The position numbers and the translations under genes are program-made. Of a stretch of 39,145 nt of DNA, positions 20,301-26,097 are shown piece after piece (the first letter of the stretch is position 1; each line of letters starts with the position of its first letter). The notes beneath the pieces were generated by a model. The model was not told the origin of the DNA, made no database searches, and was given only the letters and a program-made list of their open reading frames with translations. The DNA is from Flavipsychrobacter stenotrophus (GTDB lineage Bacteria; Bacteroidota; Bacteroidia; Chitinophagales; Chitinophagaceae), in contig CAMDNC010000011.1 in the NCBI GenBank assembly GCA_945902755.1, forward strand, positions 1 through 39,145, given 5' to 3'.

Positions 20301-20937
20301 CATTAAGCGTCCAGGTGAAGGTAGGTGAACCACCACTGACCGGAATAGGTGTAAAAACGACATTAGTCCCTGGACAAAAAGCACCAGAAGGTGATGACGT
20401 CAGCGTAACTGATGGCGTAACAGGCGCTGTAACAGACAGCGAACCAAAGTTAGTACCACCCACTCCTAGCGATATACCCACAATACCAGACGCCATTGAT
20501 GCCACAATATTACCAGCAGCAGCAGTTGTGCTAAGTGGCTGCACCTGCAGCCCCGTTATCATTACCTGATCAGCCATTGTAACACCAGTAGCACTGATAT
20601 TGACTGTAAGAGCAGTGCTGCTAATAAAACCCGAAACTCCCGTAATATTAGAACCTGTTATGTAGGTAATAGCTGGTAACGCACCACTAAACTGCCAGCC
20701 AGTAGGCGCCTGCAAGACAAGCGTATTGGTACCAATGCCAAAATCTGAATTTACAACTTCAGTTATCAGTATAGAACCTAAACTTGTAAAAGCTGGCGCA
20801 GTACTACCCACCGCCTTGTTACTGCATATGCCTGTACCACCGGTGCCCGGTAACACAGTAACTGCTGCAAACACACTGTGCTGTAGTCCGCACCACAAGG
20901 CAATCGACAGTATAATTCTCAAAAACATTTCACGCAT
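8395..20937 (-). CDS. Giant Big_2-repeat surface protein with type A T9SS sorting domain
   Basis: About 4180 residues. I place the start at the ATG 20935-20937, giving the signal peptide MREMFLRIILSIALWCGLQH...VFAA; ATGs at 20988 and 20928 are alternatives. Order, with approximate residues: Ig/PKD-like N-terminus (25-260); one lone Big_2-like repeat (260-335); a MAM/jelly-roll-like domain (360-530) with FNSGVAPW near its start, NLEISTNGGSTW, and YWAVDNILITGV; 43 more Big_2-like repeats (602-3731); about four Ig-like modules (WQVNG..., ITCRLTSSAGC); and a T9SS tail (4086-4180) with LMPNPNTGNF, ADMLGKEVQ, LASGLYSLRV and FVVRK. It should be exported by Sec and T9SS to the surface or medium. No enzyme motif was seen, so a fibrous adhesin is the likeliest role, by analogy with SprB. 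The frame is uninterrupted over 12.5 kb. A PorP/SprF gene is divergent from it. Confidence 0.93.
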   Translation of the reverse strand: MREMFLRIILSIALWCGLQHSVFAAVTVLPGTGGTGICSNKAVGSTAPAFTSLGSILITEVVNSDFGIGTNTLVLQAPTGWQFSGALPAITYITGSNITGVSGFISSTALTVNISATGVTMADQVMITGLQVQPLSTTAAAGNIVASMASGIVGISLGVGGTNFGSLSVTAPVTPSVTLTSSPSGAFCPGTNVVFTPIPVSGGSPTFTWTLNGIDVSIGSSYTNNSLANGNTISCRMNSSVGCVTTNPVFSNTITATVLVAPAPITGLSNVCPGNTITQACATSGGVWSSTIPSAATISTSGVVTGIAAGTTMVSYTAGGCASRKTIFINNPPLAPALTPTVSTICDATGLTINAATGVAPTTILSQNFNSGVAPWTVDTVGSINILHGSEWKACADSYLNEQGWYRSPDSSTFVMANADTSGSSSTLSTRLTSPSFSLALYSAATLTFQHAYDYWAAGDINVNLEISTNGGSTWTVINNYLGASVGGKMSFVGQSFSLNAYLGNTNVRIRFNYRSTFGYYWAVDNILITGVTGIVTPTWSPVTHLYNDAAHTIPYVAGTATNTVYVYPTGIISPSVITYTATSTAGACSNAATSVVSVNPAPGITSGALNLCTGISTTLTNSAAGGTWVSGNTAVAVVGSATGLVTGVSTGTAAISYILGASCAAISVVTVSNSPPAITGDANVCLGTTDTLQNAVAGGTWSSSNTTVADVDTFSGVVNGLALGTANITYSIGVGCRAVRQVTVQPLPAVITGPSVVCATQSITLANATTGGTWQSGITTIATVGSATGVVTGIANGIATISYRLTGTGCIATRTITVNPLSAISGDTTTCLGAATTLTNTALGGTWSSTNISVLVVGAATGIVNGVGLGTAVISYTLATGCVASRTVTVFPLPADITGATTVCVGISTTLANATAAGSWTSSNTAIANVGAATGVVTGVNAGVVTISYTATTGCFKTTTITVNPVPAAITGIATVCTGQTSVLSNATLGGTWSSSNISVVTVTALGVSTGLLTGVAAGTGTATYTLPTGCRSVRSITVHSVPNAISGTLTVCQGLTTVLNSTTTGGTWSSSNTTVAVVGSSTGMVQGFSAGTTVITYSLPTGCNTTSIATVHPLPAAIDGSNTVCTGVTTLLSNTTVGGTWTSSNVPIATVIASGVGAGTVTGITAGTFIITYTLPTGCIATLPMTVNTSPAAISGTTSVCEFQTTTLGNATPAGIWASSNTAVASVLPSTGVVSGISSGTATITYMLSSGCVATTVVTVLPIPSAITGTLNICPGTSATLSSMPSGGTWVSSAMATAIIGSASGIATGVVPGTVGVTYTLPTGCFNTALVVVNPLPSAISGSSIVCEGSSTLYTTTSTGGSWTSSNTAVATVSSTAGLVSGISAGTAVISYTLPTACSATRTITVHPLPGPVIGPTNICQNATASFTNTATGGTWSSSVPAVGTIVSASGIVTGIAGGATIISYTLPTGCNTTAALSVTALPATIIGAATVCVGNTVNMTNFTPGGSWSSGAPLIASISAGGVVTGLAAGTAAITYMLPLGCVSSRIITVNPLPAAITGTASICISAPTPLTSATPSGVWTSSTTVVAGIGASTGIVIGAVPGTTIITYTLPTSCITTRVVTVNNTPTAISGAAAVCVGSSTTFTNTVVGGTWTSSIGTIASVAPITGVVSGVAAGVATITYTLNTGCFAVRSITVNPLPASIVGLSAICQGLNTTLTSATSGGTWASSNTSIASVGLTSGLVNGSNSGVVTIAYTLPTGCAVTRSFTVHALPAAIAGSASVCLGTASALTNATLGGTWTSSNVSVATIDTGGIVSGISLGTSVITYTLGVGCTALRTITVNPLPPAITGSVPTCPGVNILLSNSVTGGGWSTTAAIIASVNPTTGVVSPISVGTAVVTYTLATGCTATSVVTVTAVTPISGSNTICVGAVSVYSHSTPGGTWSSSSPLVAGINATSGAAIGYAVNTATITYTLPGGCRATKLVTVAPLPAPIGGVANVCPGFSVTLTNAVSGGVWASSNASIATVGSATGVVTGVSPGLVSIQYALAGGCSVSRLFTVNPLPAAITGGGVSICAGSSLLLSSATTGGVWSSSSPSIATVGASTGTVTAMSAGIVTISYTPSTGCVATTSVTVNSVPGPILGNPSICIGTTPVFSNIVSGGVWSSTDPSVATIHPSTGFVSAVALGTTTISYTLGLGCSVTQVITVQVVPTAITGAPSVCVGYTTLLSSTPSGGTWSSSSPSTASVLATVGAVSGVSPGTVGITYRLPSGCAVPVVVTVSPLPSVIAGVATVCTGATTSLSDPALGGGTWISANPSVASIDAATGLVSGVSVGTATITYMIGTGCNATRVVSVNPSPAPISGTPSVCIGLASVLSNTTTGGIWSSSLPTIASVSGTGIVSGVSAGTAVITYYMPNSCYAIMPVTVNPIPAATTGAAGVCAGQTTSLSNTTVGGVWSSSVPSVASVDLSGIVTGVSAGTAVVSYTLGAGCSALVVVTVHPIPAPITGASSVCNSLSTTLASTTIGGAWNSSNTSIATVVGGTGVLSGIAPGTALISYTIAYGCRVTRAVTVHPFATSTGTAATCVGFSTPLSNSISGGVWTSSNTAIATVIGSTGLVTGLGAGTSVVSYSLPSGCVASTVVTVLPLSAISGVTSVCMGSTTALTYPISGGMWSSSSPAVASVAGGFVSGIAAGTTVVSYTFGNGCVATTVVTVNPVSSITGSSSVCVGQSVAQFNTLAGGIWTTTDTTIAVAAGTGLVTGISAGTARISYTLPTGCVVSRLLTVNALAPSTAPATLCVASLVSVTNPISGGSWSSSNTSIASVNSTGDVTGIAAGTVAISYTMSSGCVTTSLLTIQPLPATIFGAATLCEGATSTLASTTPSGVWISSNTAVATIDAVSGLVAAIAAGTSSISYQLTTGCIRSVVLTVNPLPGLISGALQVCEGANTILTNTAAGGVWSSGNIAVATINPVTGVVSGLAPGIAPVLYTLGSGCTAVAIVTVNAIPAAISGADNVCLGATVALTNATSGGVWGSSGVFAAVGATPGLVTGVSAGTGYVSYTLPTGCYRILPFTVHPLPLPIAGPSQLCVGGNAMFASASAGGTWSSSATPVIGIGVSSGVVSAFAAGIAVISYTLPTGCFATYSVTVNPLPTTISGTLSVCEGSTTLLSTASTTGTWSVSSTTIATINASGLVTGVSAGVTYVTYTLPTGCIRTAIVTVNPLPAPISGSAALCVAQSATLTSASPGGVWSIASPSIGTIDPVTGLLTGVGTGSTSITYTSPTGCMRTYNVTINTTPAAITGAPLVCLGATTALSNTHSGGVWSSGSPSIASISTSGVVSGIAVGVIPISYSLTTGCRAVVMVSVNPNPPSITGVASICPGTSVTLSNSVAGGSWSGTPTLVSVDAATGIVTGLASGLSIITYTLPTGCFTNAIVFVNAPPAAVTGSTALCAGGNTTLACATSGGTWVSSTPAVATVVSSTGIVTGVAAGVAVISYVLPTGCFAAIAVTVHPLPSLISGSGSVCLGASSVLSNALVGGVWSTASTAIAIIGGGSGILTGMALGTTTVTYTLPTGCARTTVITVNPLPTAISGPASVCRGASAFYSSTSPGGWWSSGDSAIATINPTTGTAVSLSAGTVAITYTIPTGCSSSTTLTVHPSSPIAGTATVCSGDTIYLSNTVPAGTWSSSAIAVASVTISGEVIGNAPGITVISYSMPSGCLVTHPVTVNQLPVSYLLTGGGTFCIGSTGVPISLAGSAVGYGYQLYNGTIPVAYLTGTGAALNFGLHTTAGTYTVKATNVTTGCTRIMPGAAIVNPISIAPAAVNIIASSGDTLCSGNIVTYTLATYLPGSSPAYQWQVNGVAAGSGASYSYAPTAGDIITCRLTSSAGCAVPAVAYDTTMPIVLSTIIPTITVATTPNDTLCQFSVANFTATASGGGTSPVYRWLVNGGFAGSGDTYAYLPADGDVVYCAMLSNERCRLIDTAFSTPITLEVLPYVLPTVTINASPAFTINAGDEVTFTAVAANAGSVPGFQWYINSMAIVGATTNTFVYGGFANLDTVSCRVVSSGVCNGIVGSKSEVIYVNTVGVQNLGQVNRHLMLMPNPNTGNFILKGSLQSANSAKMDIRIADMLGKEVQIITATAVDGIVNVPIQLPLHLASGLYSLRVIYGSGHQVFHFVVRK
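9740..19132 (-). repeat. Tandem array of 43 Big_2-like repeats, about 218 bp each
   Basis: I counted 43 consecutive units by eye, plus one earlier unit at about 19940-20160 beyond the MAM-like domain. Each is about 71-76 residues. The consensus starts AITG...VCxGxTxxLSN, then GGTWSSSNTAVATV, then STGVVTGVSAGTATITYTLPTGC, and ends with a TVNPLPA linker. Every unit keeps a first cysteine near the start and a second near the end, about 50 residues apart, and a central tryptophan. The core matches bacterial Ig-like group 2 domains. Units are clearly related in protein but diverged in DNA, with varied synonymous codons. The exact edges are approximate. Confidence 0.92.
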
Positions 20938-21259
20938 ATTACATCCCGAAAAAACAGGTGGCATAAGGCGCAAAAACACATTCCCCATTTGTTGTAGTTT
21001 AACTGCAATAAATCCCTTACCGATTTCAACGAAAACCGGAAGACGACCTATTATTACAAAGATAAAAAATTGTAAATAAATTATGCCAGTTTAGTTTAGG
21101 ACTGGTTCAACGCTTTTCACTTTCGAAAAACAGCCCAATTCGATGCGGCAATGATCATTTTTTATATTCCCCCTGAAATATAATTAATACAAAACAATAA
21201 TATAGCTCAATCTATCGTTTCAACCCTTTGCTCACTTTTCACCTTTTTATCAACACACT
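20938..21259. other. Divergent intergenic region between the giant gene and the PorP/SprF gene
   Basis: This 322-base AT-rich gap must hold the promoters for both genes. A TATCTTTG element for the giant gene lies at 21057-21064. No TAnnTTTG element is evident for the plus-strand gene; TTTG at 21227-21230 could be a -33 box but lacks a matching -7. A short inverted repeat (CCAGT/ACTGG) lies near 21086-21105. No ORF, RNA gene or strong hairpin was recognised. Confidence 0.6.
21057..21064 (-). promoter_or_regulatory. Bacteroidota -7 element, giant surface protein
   Basis: TATCTTTG on the minus strand, about 120 bases before the chosen start, fits TAnnTTTG. It implies a leader of about 115 bases, longer than for most genes here. 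No good -33 TTTG at the expected spacing. Confidence 0.4.
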
Positions 21260-22264
21260 ATGCGCACTATTACATTTATTGCATTCACTACATTATGCAT
21301 TCCAAGCATTAACACCACAGCACAAAACATACAGCATACCTTGGTAGATGCTACCCCACTCATCCTCAATCCAGCTTTTGCAGGCAACACACCCGGCAAA
21401 CTAAGAGTAATCGCCAATCACAGATTTGAAAGCCCCAACTCATACATTCCTTACAATAATTCCAATATATCGGTAGACGCACCTTTGATAACGCTAAAAA
21501 ACGGTAATTTTATTGGATACGGATTTTACATTAACAGGTATAAAATGAAGAATGATTTTTACAGCTCTTCTAACATGTCAACAAATGCCAGTATATCTGT
21601 CCATAAAATAATAAAGGTAGACGAAAATAACCTGCTAGATATTGCCGGAGGTATAACTGGAGGTGTAGCGTCCTATTATCACGACGCATCTTTTGACTAC
21701 TTTACTTACAAAAACAATTACCTCTCACCATTCAATTATTTGTATGCAGGTACTAATTATTACAATATTGACTTAGGTGGCTCGGTATCACATTCAGTGG
21801 GCAATAAGTTTAATTATATTGTATCATATAGTATCAATAATTTCAATAGTGAAAGTGATGCATTACTTGAAAGACAACGAATTTCAGTCGGTCTTGATAA
21901 AAGACAATTATTCAGTTTTGGTGGTAATGTATACCTGAATAATCGTTGGCAACTACGCCCATGTTTTATACACATAAAACAATCTACCACCACCAACTAT
22001 ATAGCTGGTAATGAATTTACGTATCACCTAAAAAATAGCAAAAACCAAACCTCTTTGTTTGCAGGATTGTGGTATAGGTCGGGAGATATGCACTCAGTAA
22101 CAGTAGGCGTAAACCGTACCTTCTGGCGCGCAGCAATAGCGGTAGATTATGGCATATCTAACCCTAAGAGGGTATATTACAACGATGCCCTAGAGCTTAG
22201 CCTGAGTTATGCCATGGCACCCTCTAAAAACAGCCGAAAACAAGTGGTATGTAATAGATTTTAG
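21260..22264 (+). CDS. PorP/SprF family type IX secretion outer-membrane protein
   Basis: A 334-residue protein with a signal peptide (1 to about 21, MRTITFIAFTTLCIPSINTT then AQ). The N-terminal family signature is DATPLILNPAFAGN followed by KLRVIANHRF; PorP/SprF proteins typically read 'NPA.AG..G..R....YR'. The rest is alternating beta-strand sequence rich in Y, N and S (GYGFYINRY, LDIAGGITGGVASYY, SVTVGVNRTFW), as expected for an outer-membrane barrel. In Flavobacterium johnsoniae, SprF is needed for secretion of the giant adhesin SprB, and PorP/SprF homologues often neighbour their T9SS clients. Here the gene is divergent from the giant repeat protein, making it the obvious candidate partner (inference). 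It ends 51 bases before the convergent DUF1275 gene. ATG at 21260. Confidence 0.9.
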   Translation: MRTITFIAFTTLCIPSINTTAQNIQHTLVDATPLILNPAFAGNTPGKLRVIANHRFESPNSYIPYNNSNISVDAPLITLKNGNFIGYGFYINRYKMKNDFYSSSNMSTNASISVHKIIKVDENNLLDIAGGITGGVASYYHDASFDYFTYKNNYLSPFNYLYAGTNYYNIDLGGSVSHSVGNKFNYIVSYSINNFNSESDALLERQRISVGLDKRQLFSFGGNVYLNNRWQLRPCFIHIKQSTTTNYIAGNEFTYHLKNSKNQTSLFAGLWYRSGDMHSVTVGVNRTFWRAAIAVDYGISNPKRVYYNDALELSLSYAMAPSKNSRKQVVCNRF

Positions 22265-22315
22265 GAAAGGGTAAATAAAACACCAGCCAACCACAGTTAA
22301 TAGGCCAAACTTCAC

Positions 22316-23041
22316 CTACTTAAACCGCTTACGAAACTTATAAACTGCAATCACAAAATTGTCATAGACAAGAGCCACTGCAACCACCAATGCTGCCAAA
22401 TACAGTGTTTTCAGCTGAAAAGACATATAAGCAACGCCACCTAATACGCAGCCAAGAAAAAAGAAGAAAATAATACCAAGTCTCAGACCAATACTTCGCC
22501 TAAGCATACTACGCTGCTCATTGTCCTTGTAAAAAAACAACTGAGACAACTCAATACCCAGATCGGTAAATAAGCCCGTAAGATGAGTAGTTCTTACTAT
22601 TGAGTTGGATACCTTAGTTACTAGTGAATTTTGAATGCCCATAGCAAAAAGCATAACTGTAGCTATTGGATAAGTATATTTTTCGGTGTCGATACCACCC
22701 ACACTTGCACTAGCCAAAAAAAGCAAAGTAAAAATCTCTAGTAGTATCGCGGCATTATGAGGTGCTTTCTGTTTTTTTGCTATAAAATATTCAGCAAGAA
22801 AATTAGAAACAAAAGACCCCAACAAAAAAACAAGAATAAATAGCAAATACTCAACACCTATCAGGTACTTTTTTGCAATCATGTTTTGAGCAAAAAAAGC
22901 GAAATGACCTGTAACATTGGTAGTTAATATCCCTACAGCTAATACACCGCAAATATTGACAATACCTGAGGTAAAAGACAAAAAAGCAGCTAAACGGAAA
23001 TTATCGGTAAATGTTCTTGAACTTCCCCGATGCCTAAACAT
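22316..23041 (-). CDS. DUF1275 (YoaK-like) family integral membrane protein
   Basis: A 241-residue inner-membrane protein. It begins FRLAAFLSFTSGIVNICGVL and continues LTTNVTGHFAFFAQ, the characteristic first-span and T-x-N-x-TGH signature of DUF1275/YoaK. Six or so hydrophobic segments follow, including YLLFILVFLLGSFVSNFLAEY and YPIATVMLFAMGIQNSLVTKV. The segment HLTGLFTDLGIELSQLF near residue 155 is the second conserved TG motif. Function is unknown in the family; no transport substrate is proven. It lies downstream of copA on the same strand but has its own TACTTTTG element 32 bases before the ATG. The C-terminus is basic (YKFRKRFK). Family assignment is confident. Confidence 0.9.
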   Translation of the reverse strand: MFRHRGSSRTFTDNFRLAAFLSFTSGIVNICGVLAVGILTTNVTGHFAFFAQNMIAKKYLIGVEYLLFILVFLLGSFVSNFLAEYFIAKKQKAPHNAAILLEIFTLLFLASASVGGIDTEKYTYPIATVMLFAMGIQNSLVTKVSNSIVRTTHLTGLFTDLGIELSQLFFYKDNEQRSMLRRSIGLRLGIIFFFFLGCVLGGVAYMSFQLKTLYLAALVVAVALVYDNFVIAVYKFRKRFK

Positions 23042-23072
23042 AAAATTTATTTCTTGCTTATAAATGCACTAG

Positions 23073-23080
23073 CAAAAGTA
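23073..23080 (-). promoter_or_regulatory. Bacteroidota -7 element, DUF1275 gene
   Basis: TACTTTTG on the minus strand, 32 bases before the ATG at 23041, identical to the elements at 3476, 4056 and 29500. Confidence 0.45.
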
Positions 23081-23106
23081 CAGTGTTTAAAAAAGAATAT
23101 CACTGC

Positions 23107-25317
23107 TTATATCTTCATCCATTTCAACCGCAAGCTATTTGCTACTACCGATACAGAGCTAAGTGCCATTGCCCCACCTGCTATCATCGGGTTCAACAAA
23201 AAACCATTTACTGGGTATAGTATACCTGCCGCTACCGGTATACCAATAACATTGTATATAAAAGCCCAAAAAAGATTCTGCCTTATAAGGGAGGCGGTTT
23301 TACGAGATAGGTTAATGGATTTGGCTACTGCCGTAAGGTCAGATGATATTATGGTAATACCTGCTACCTCCATAGCTATATCTGCTCCCTTGCCCATAGC
23401 TATACTTACATCTGCTAATGCCAATGCCTGACTGTCATTGATACCATCGCCCACCATAGCTACAATCCTTCCTTTGTCTTGCAGTTGTTTTATAAATGCT
23501 GCTTTACCAGCAGGCGATACACCCGCCTCAATATGCGTTATACCTACCTGATGAGCTATAGCAGTGGCAGCATAGCTATTATCGCCAGTTAGCATACATA
23601 CTTCTATACCCATTTGCTGTAGCTGTTGCACAGCTGCAGCAGACGTTGGCTTTATGGTATCTGTGAGCGCTACAAACCCTAACGCCTTGGCATGGTCCGA
23701 AAACCAAATAATGGTATTCGCCTGTTGTGCCAACACATCCGCATCACCCAGTAGTTCGTCGGGTAGGCTTATGTTCATAGACTGCAACAAAGCAGTAGTA
23801 CCAGCAAAGTATAAAGTACGGTTGCAGAAACCCGTAATACCACCTCCGGGTATACTACTGAATGAGTTGACTGGCAACTCCTCAGCACGATTAGCTTTCA
23901 AGTATTCCACCAGGGCTCCAGCTAGCGGATGTTCCGACAACTGTTCCATGCTGTACAACACAGACTGCAATAGCTGTTCATTTGCCCCTGCAATCCATTT
24001 CAGTTCAGTCACTTGCGGTTTACCATAGGTTATGGTTCCTGTCTTATCAAGCACTACAGCATTTACTTTTCTGGCATCTTCTAGGCTACGGGCGTCTTTT
24101 ATTAGTATACCACTCCCTGCCCCCTTGCCTATGCCTGCAATAATGGCTGTGGGAGTGGCAAGACCTAGCGCACAGGGACAAGCAATGACCAACACCGTTA
24201 CAAATGCAGAAAAACCATGCACCCAACCATCGTTACCACCAAGCCACAACCACAAAGCAAAACTCATCAAGGCTATACCCATTACTACTGGCACAAACAC
24301 TGCAGCTATTTTATCTACCAATTGCTGCACAGGCGCTTTACTGCCCTGCGCCTCTTGCACCATTTTTATGATATGTGCCAGCAAAGTATCTGCACCCACT
24401 TTAGCAGCAGTGTAAGTAAAACTGCCTTTCTGGTTAATAGTACCAGCATACACATGCATTCCAGTCGTTTTTTCCGTTGGTACAGGCTCGCCTGTTATCA
24501 TACTTTCGTCCACATAGGATGTACCTTCTTTTACAGTACCATCTACTGCTATGCGCTCGCCAGGTTTGGCTAGTAGCACATCTTTGGGCACCACTGCAGC
24601 TATATCTACTATTTCTTGAATACCCGCAGGTGCTATACGCACCACTGTTTGGGGTTGCAGTCCCATCAGTTTTTTGATAGCCGAAGAAGTGTTAGACTTT
24701 GCCTTCTCCTCCAATATCTTGCCCAGCAATACAAACGTTATTACAACTGCCGATGCCTCAAAGTACACATGACCATGCATGCCTCTGCTCATCCAAAAGT
24801 GAGGAAATATCGTATTGAATATACTATAACTATAAGCTATACCTGTGCTCAGCGCCACTAGTGTATCCATATTTACCACTTTATGGCGGGCATGGCGCAC
24901 TGCTCCCGTAAAAAAATGCGAACCCGAATAGAACAAAACGGGAGTAGACAATGCCCACATTATATAATTGGCATAGGGCATATTCATAGCAAACATGCCA
25001 ATGATAAATAAAGGTGTGGCGAAAACAATAGCTACTACTGCTCTACTTCTCAATGCAATAAACGTTTTCTGGGAACTATCTTCTGCTGCGCCTTCATCCT
25101 CACTCAACACCAAGTCGTATCCTGCAGCTTTTACTACTCCTTTTATTTTTTCGGGCGTTACTATGGCTTCGTCGTATTCTATCAGGGCATTACTATTGGC
25201 ATAGTTTACACCGGCACTACTGATGCCTTTTTGTGCAATGATAACCCTTTCTATGCTTGCAGCACAAGAGGCACAGCTCATACCTGTAACCGGAAAAACT
25301 TGCTTGAGTACTGCCAT
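23107..25317 (-). CDS. copA: Copper-translocating P-type ATPase (P1B-1)
   Basis: A 736-residue inner-membrane pump that exports Cu+ from the cytoplasm using ATP. It has one N-terminal HMA domain with the metal-binding GMSCASC (residues 12-18), then TGEP in the actuator domain (about 275), ACPCALGLATPTA with the intramembrane CPC (about 380), phosphorylated Asp in DKTGTITYGKP (about 422), the SEHPLAGALVEY 'HP' motif, and GDGINDSQAL (about 622). The last spans carry YNVIGIPVAAG and MALSSVSVVANSLRL, the residues that specify Cu+ in P1B-1 ATPases. I chose the ATG at 25315-25317 because the HMA domain starts at once; a 13-codon longer frame exists. No copper chaperone or CueR-type regulator is adjacent. 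A TACTTTG element (one base short of the usual spacing) lies at 25332-25338. Confidence 0.95.
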   Translation of the reverse strand: MAVLKQVFPVTGMSCASCAASIERVIIAQKGISSAGVNYANSNALIEYDEAIVTPEKIKGVVKAAGYDLVLSEDEGAAEDSSQKTFIALRSRAVVAIVFATPLFIIGMFAMNMPYANYIMWALSTPVLFYSGSHFFTGAVRHARHKVVNMDTLVALSTGIAYSYSIFNTIFPHFWMSRGMHGHVYFEASAVVITFVLLGKILEEKAKSNTSSAIKKLMGLQPQTVVRIAPAGIQEIVDIAAVVPKDVLLAKPGERIAVDGTVKEGTSYVDESMITGEPVPTEKTTGMHVYAGTINQKGSFTYTAAKVGADTLLAHIIKMVQEAQGSKAPVQQLVDKIAAVFVPVVMGIALMSFALWLWLGGNDGWVHGFSAFVTVLVIACPCALGLATPTAIIAGIGKGAGSGILIKDARSLEDARKVNAVVLDKTGTITYGKPQVTELKWIAGANEQLLQSVLYSMEQLSEHPLAGALVEYLKANRAEELPVNSFSSIPGGGITGFCNRTLYFAGTTALLQSMNISLPDELLGDADVLAQQANTIIWFSDHAKALGFVALTDTIKPTSAAAVQQLQQMGIEVCMLTGDNSYAATAIAHQVGITHIEAGVSPAGKAAFIKQLQDKGRIVAMVGDGINDSQALALADVSIAMGKGADIAMEVAGITIISSDLTAVAKSINLSRKTASLIRQNLFWAFIYNVIGIPVAAGILYPVNGFLLNPMIAGGAMALSSVSVVANSLRLKWMKI

Positions 25318-25415
25318 AATGAATTTTATTGCAAAGTACCAGCAATCAAACAACAAACTTTAGAACCAAAATCAGGAATTAGTAAGTTTTTGTCGATACA
25401 CCTATAAGGCTGTTA

Positions 25416-25910
25416 CTATTTAGCGATTACACACTTTATACCCTTACTCAATATAATGTCATCTTCTGCCACAGCCTCTCCTTTTCTGTTTGTGTTTTTG
25501 TATACACTCACCCTGTTGATGAAAAGTGTGTCTCCCGGTTTCATCCTATCATAAATACTTGATGTAATACCTCCACTCAGTGTGTCACCCAAACAATACT
25601 CGGTGAGATAATCTACCACAAGAATGGGGTTTGCTGCAGAATCATCAAACCATCCACGCTCAGCATATCCAAATTCGAAACCATGCACCCTGTAAGCATT
25701 ACCTGCCGAATCCCTTACAGAAATACCTTTTCTAAGCATCTTGCTAAGGGTGTCTTTTCTTACAACACCACCAGAAAAATTAGTACTAGCAAAATAGGCT
25801 TGTGGCAACAATAATTTACGGGCTATAGGCTTTGCGCCATTGGTTGTTTTTTGCGCAAAAGCCGCCAAATTGCACATCAGTAAAAATATTACAATAGCTA
25901 CCCTATTCAT
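25416..25910 (-). CDS. Small secreted protein, possibly GldM C-terminal-like
   Basis: A 164-residue protein with a signal peptide (MNRVAIVIFLLMCNLAAFAQ). I do not recognise it firmly. Its mature part has a GG-V-K-dTL phrase (SGGVVRKDTLSKMLRKGISV), then VHGFEFGYAERG, and ends KPGDTLFINRVSVYKNTNRK with a final short hydrophobic strand. This layout recalls the last domain of the gliding/T9SS protein GldM, which reads roughly 'GG.i.k..l' then 'v.sF' then 'GD.i.f..i', but the match is weak and the protein lacks the GldM membrane anchor and coiled regions. It lies upstream of copA on the same strand, 98 bases away, with no sign of a shared function. Confidence 0.7.
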   Translation of the reverse strand: MNRVAIVIFLLMCNLAAFAQKTTNGAKPIARKLLLPQAYFASTNFSGGVVRKDTLSKMLRKGISVRDSAGNAYRVHGFEFGYAERGWFDDSAANPILVVDYLTEYCLGDTLSGGITSSIYDRMKPGDTLFINRVSVYKNTNRKGEAVAEDDIILSKGIKCVIAK

Positions 25911-25917
25911 GATGTAC

Positions 25918-25925
25918 CAAAAATA
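25918..25925 (-). promoter_or_regulatory. Bacteroidota -7 element abutting the small secreted protein
   Basis: TATTTTTG on the minus strand ends 8 bases before the ATG at 25910, implying a very short or absent leader if used. Confidence 0.35.
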
Positions 25926-26056
25926 ATCATTTTGACTTCATAACATAGACGGACGAAAAGAAAAGATTACGCAAGCTACCTACTTCCAAACTAAAACGTA
26001 GTGTTTCAACACAACCTATTAGCATTATTACTCTATTCATCATTACTTAGTATCTG

Positions 26057-26064
26057 TACATTTG
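26057..26064 (+). promoter_or_regulatory. Bacteroidota -7 element, P-type ATPase
   Basis: TACATTTG lies 34 bases before the ATG at 26098. Because it overlaps an in-frame TTG at 26062, it argues that translation begins at 26098. Confidence 0.45.
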
Positions 26065-26097
26065 CAATGCAATTATTGCCCCACACAACACAAATCT

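Noticed and set aside
10484-20569. Many plus-strand ORFs of 60-140 codons inside the giant gene, often beginning MPAxxPVTxPV, spaced in multiples of about 216 bases
   Set aside because: They are the antisense shadow of the repeat array: their period equals the repeat unit, they have no recognisable domains or promoters, and the minus strand codes a clear continuous protein.
8395-20937. RTX or type I-secreted adhesin, or a non-ribosomal/polyketide megasynthase
   Set aside because: No GGxGxD nonapeptides, no C-terminal type I signal and no synthase motifs; there are a signal peptide and a T9SS tail instead.
21086-21105. Short inverted repeat CCAGT/ACTGG in the divergent region as an operator
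   Set aside because: Only 5 bp, with no second copy; too weak to call as a feature of its own.
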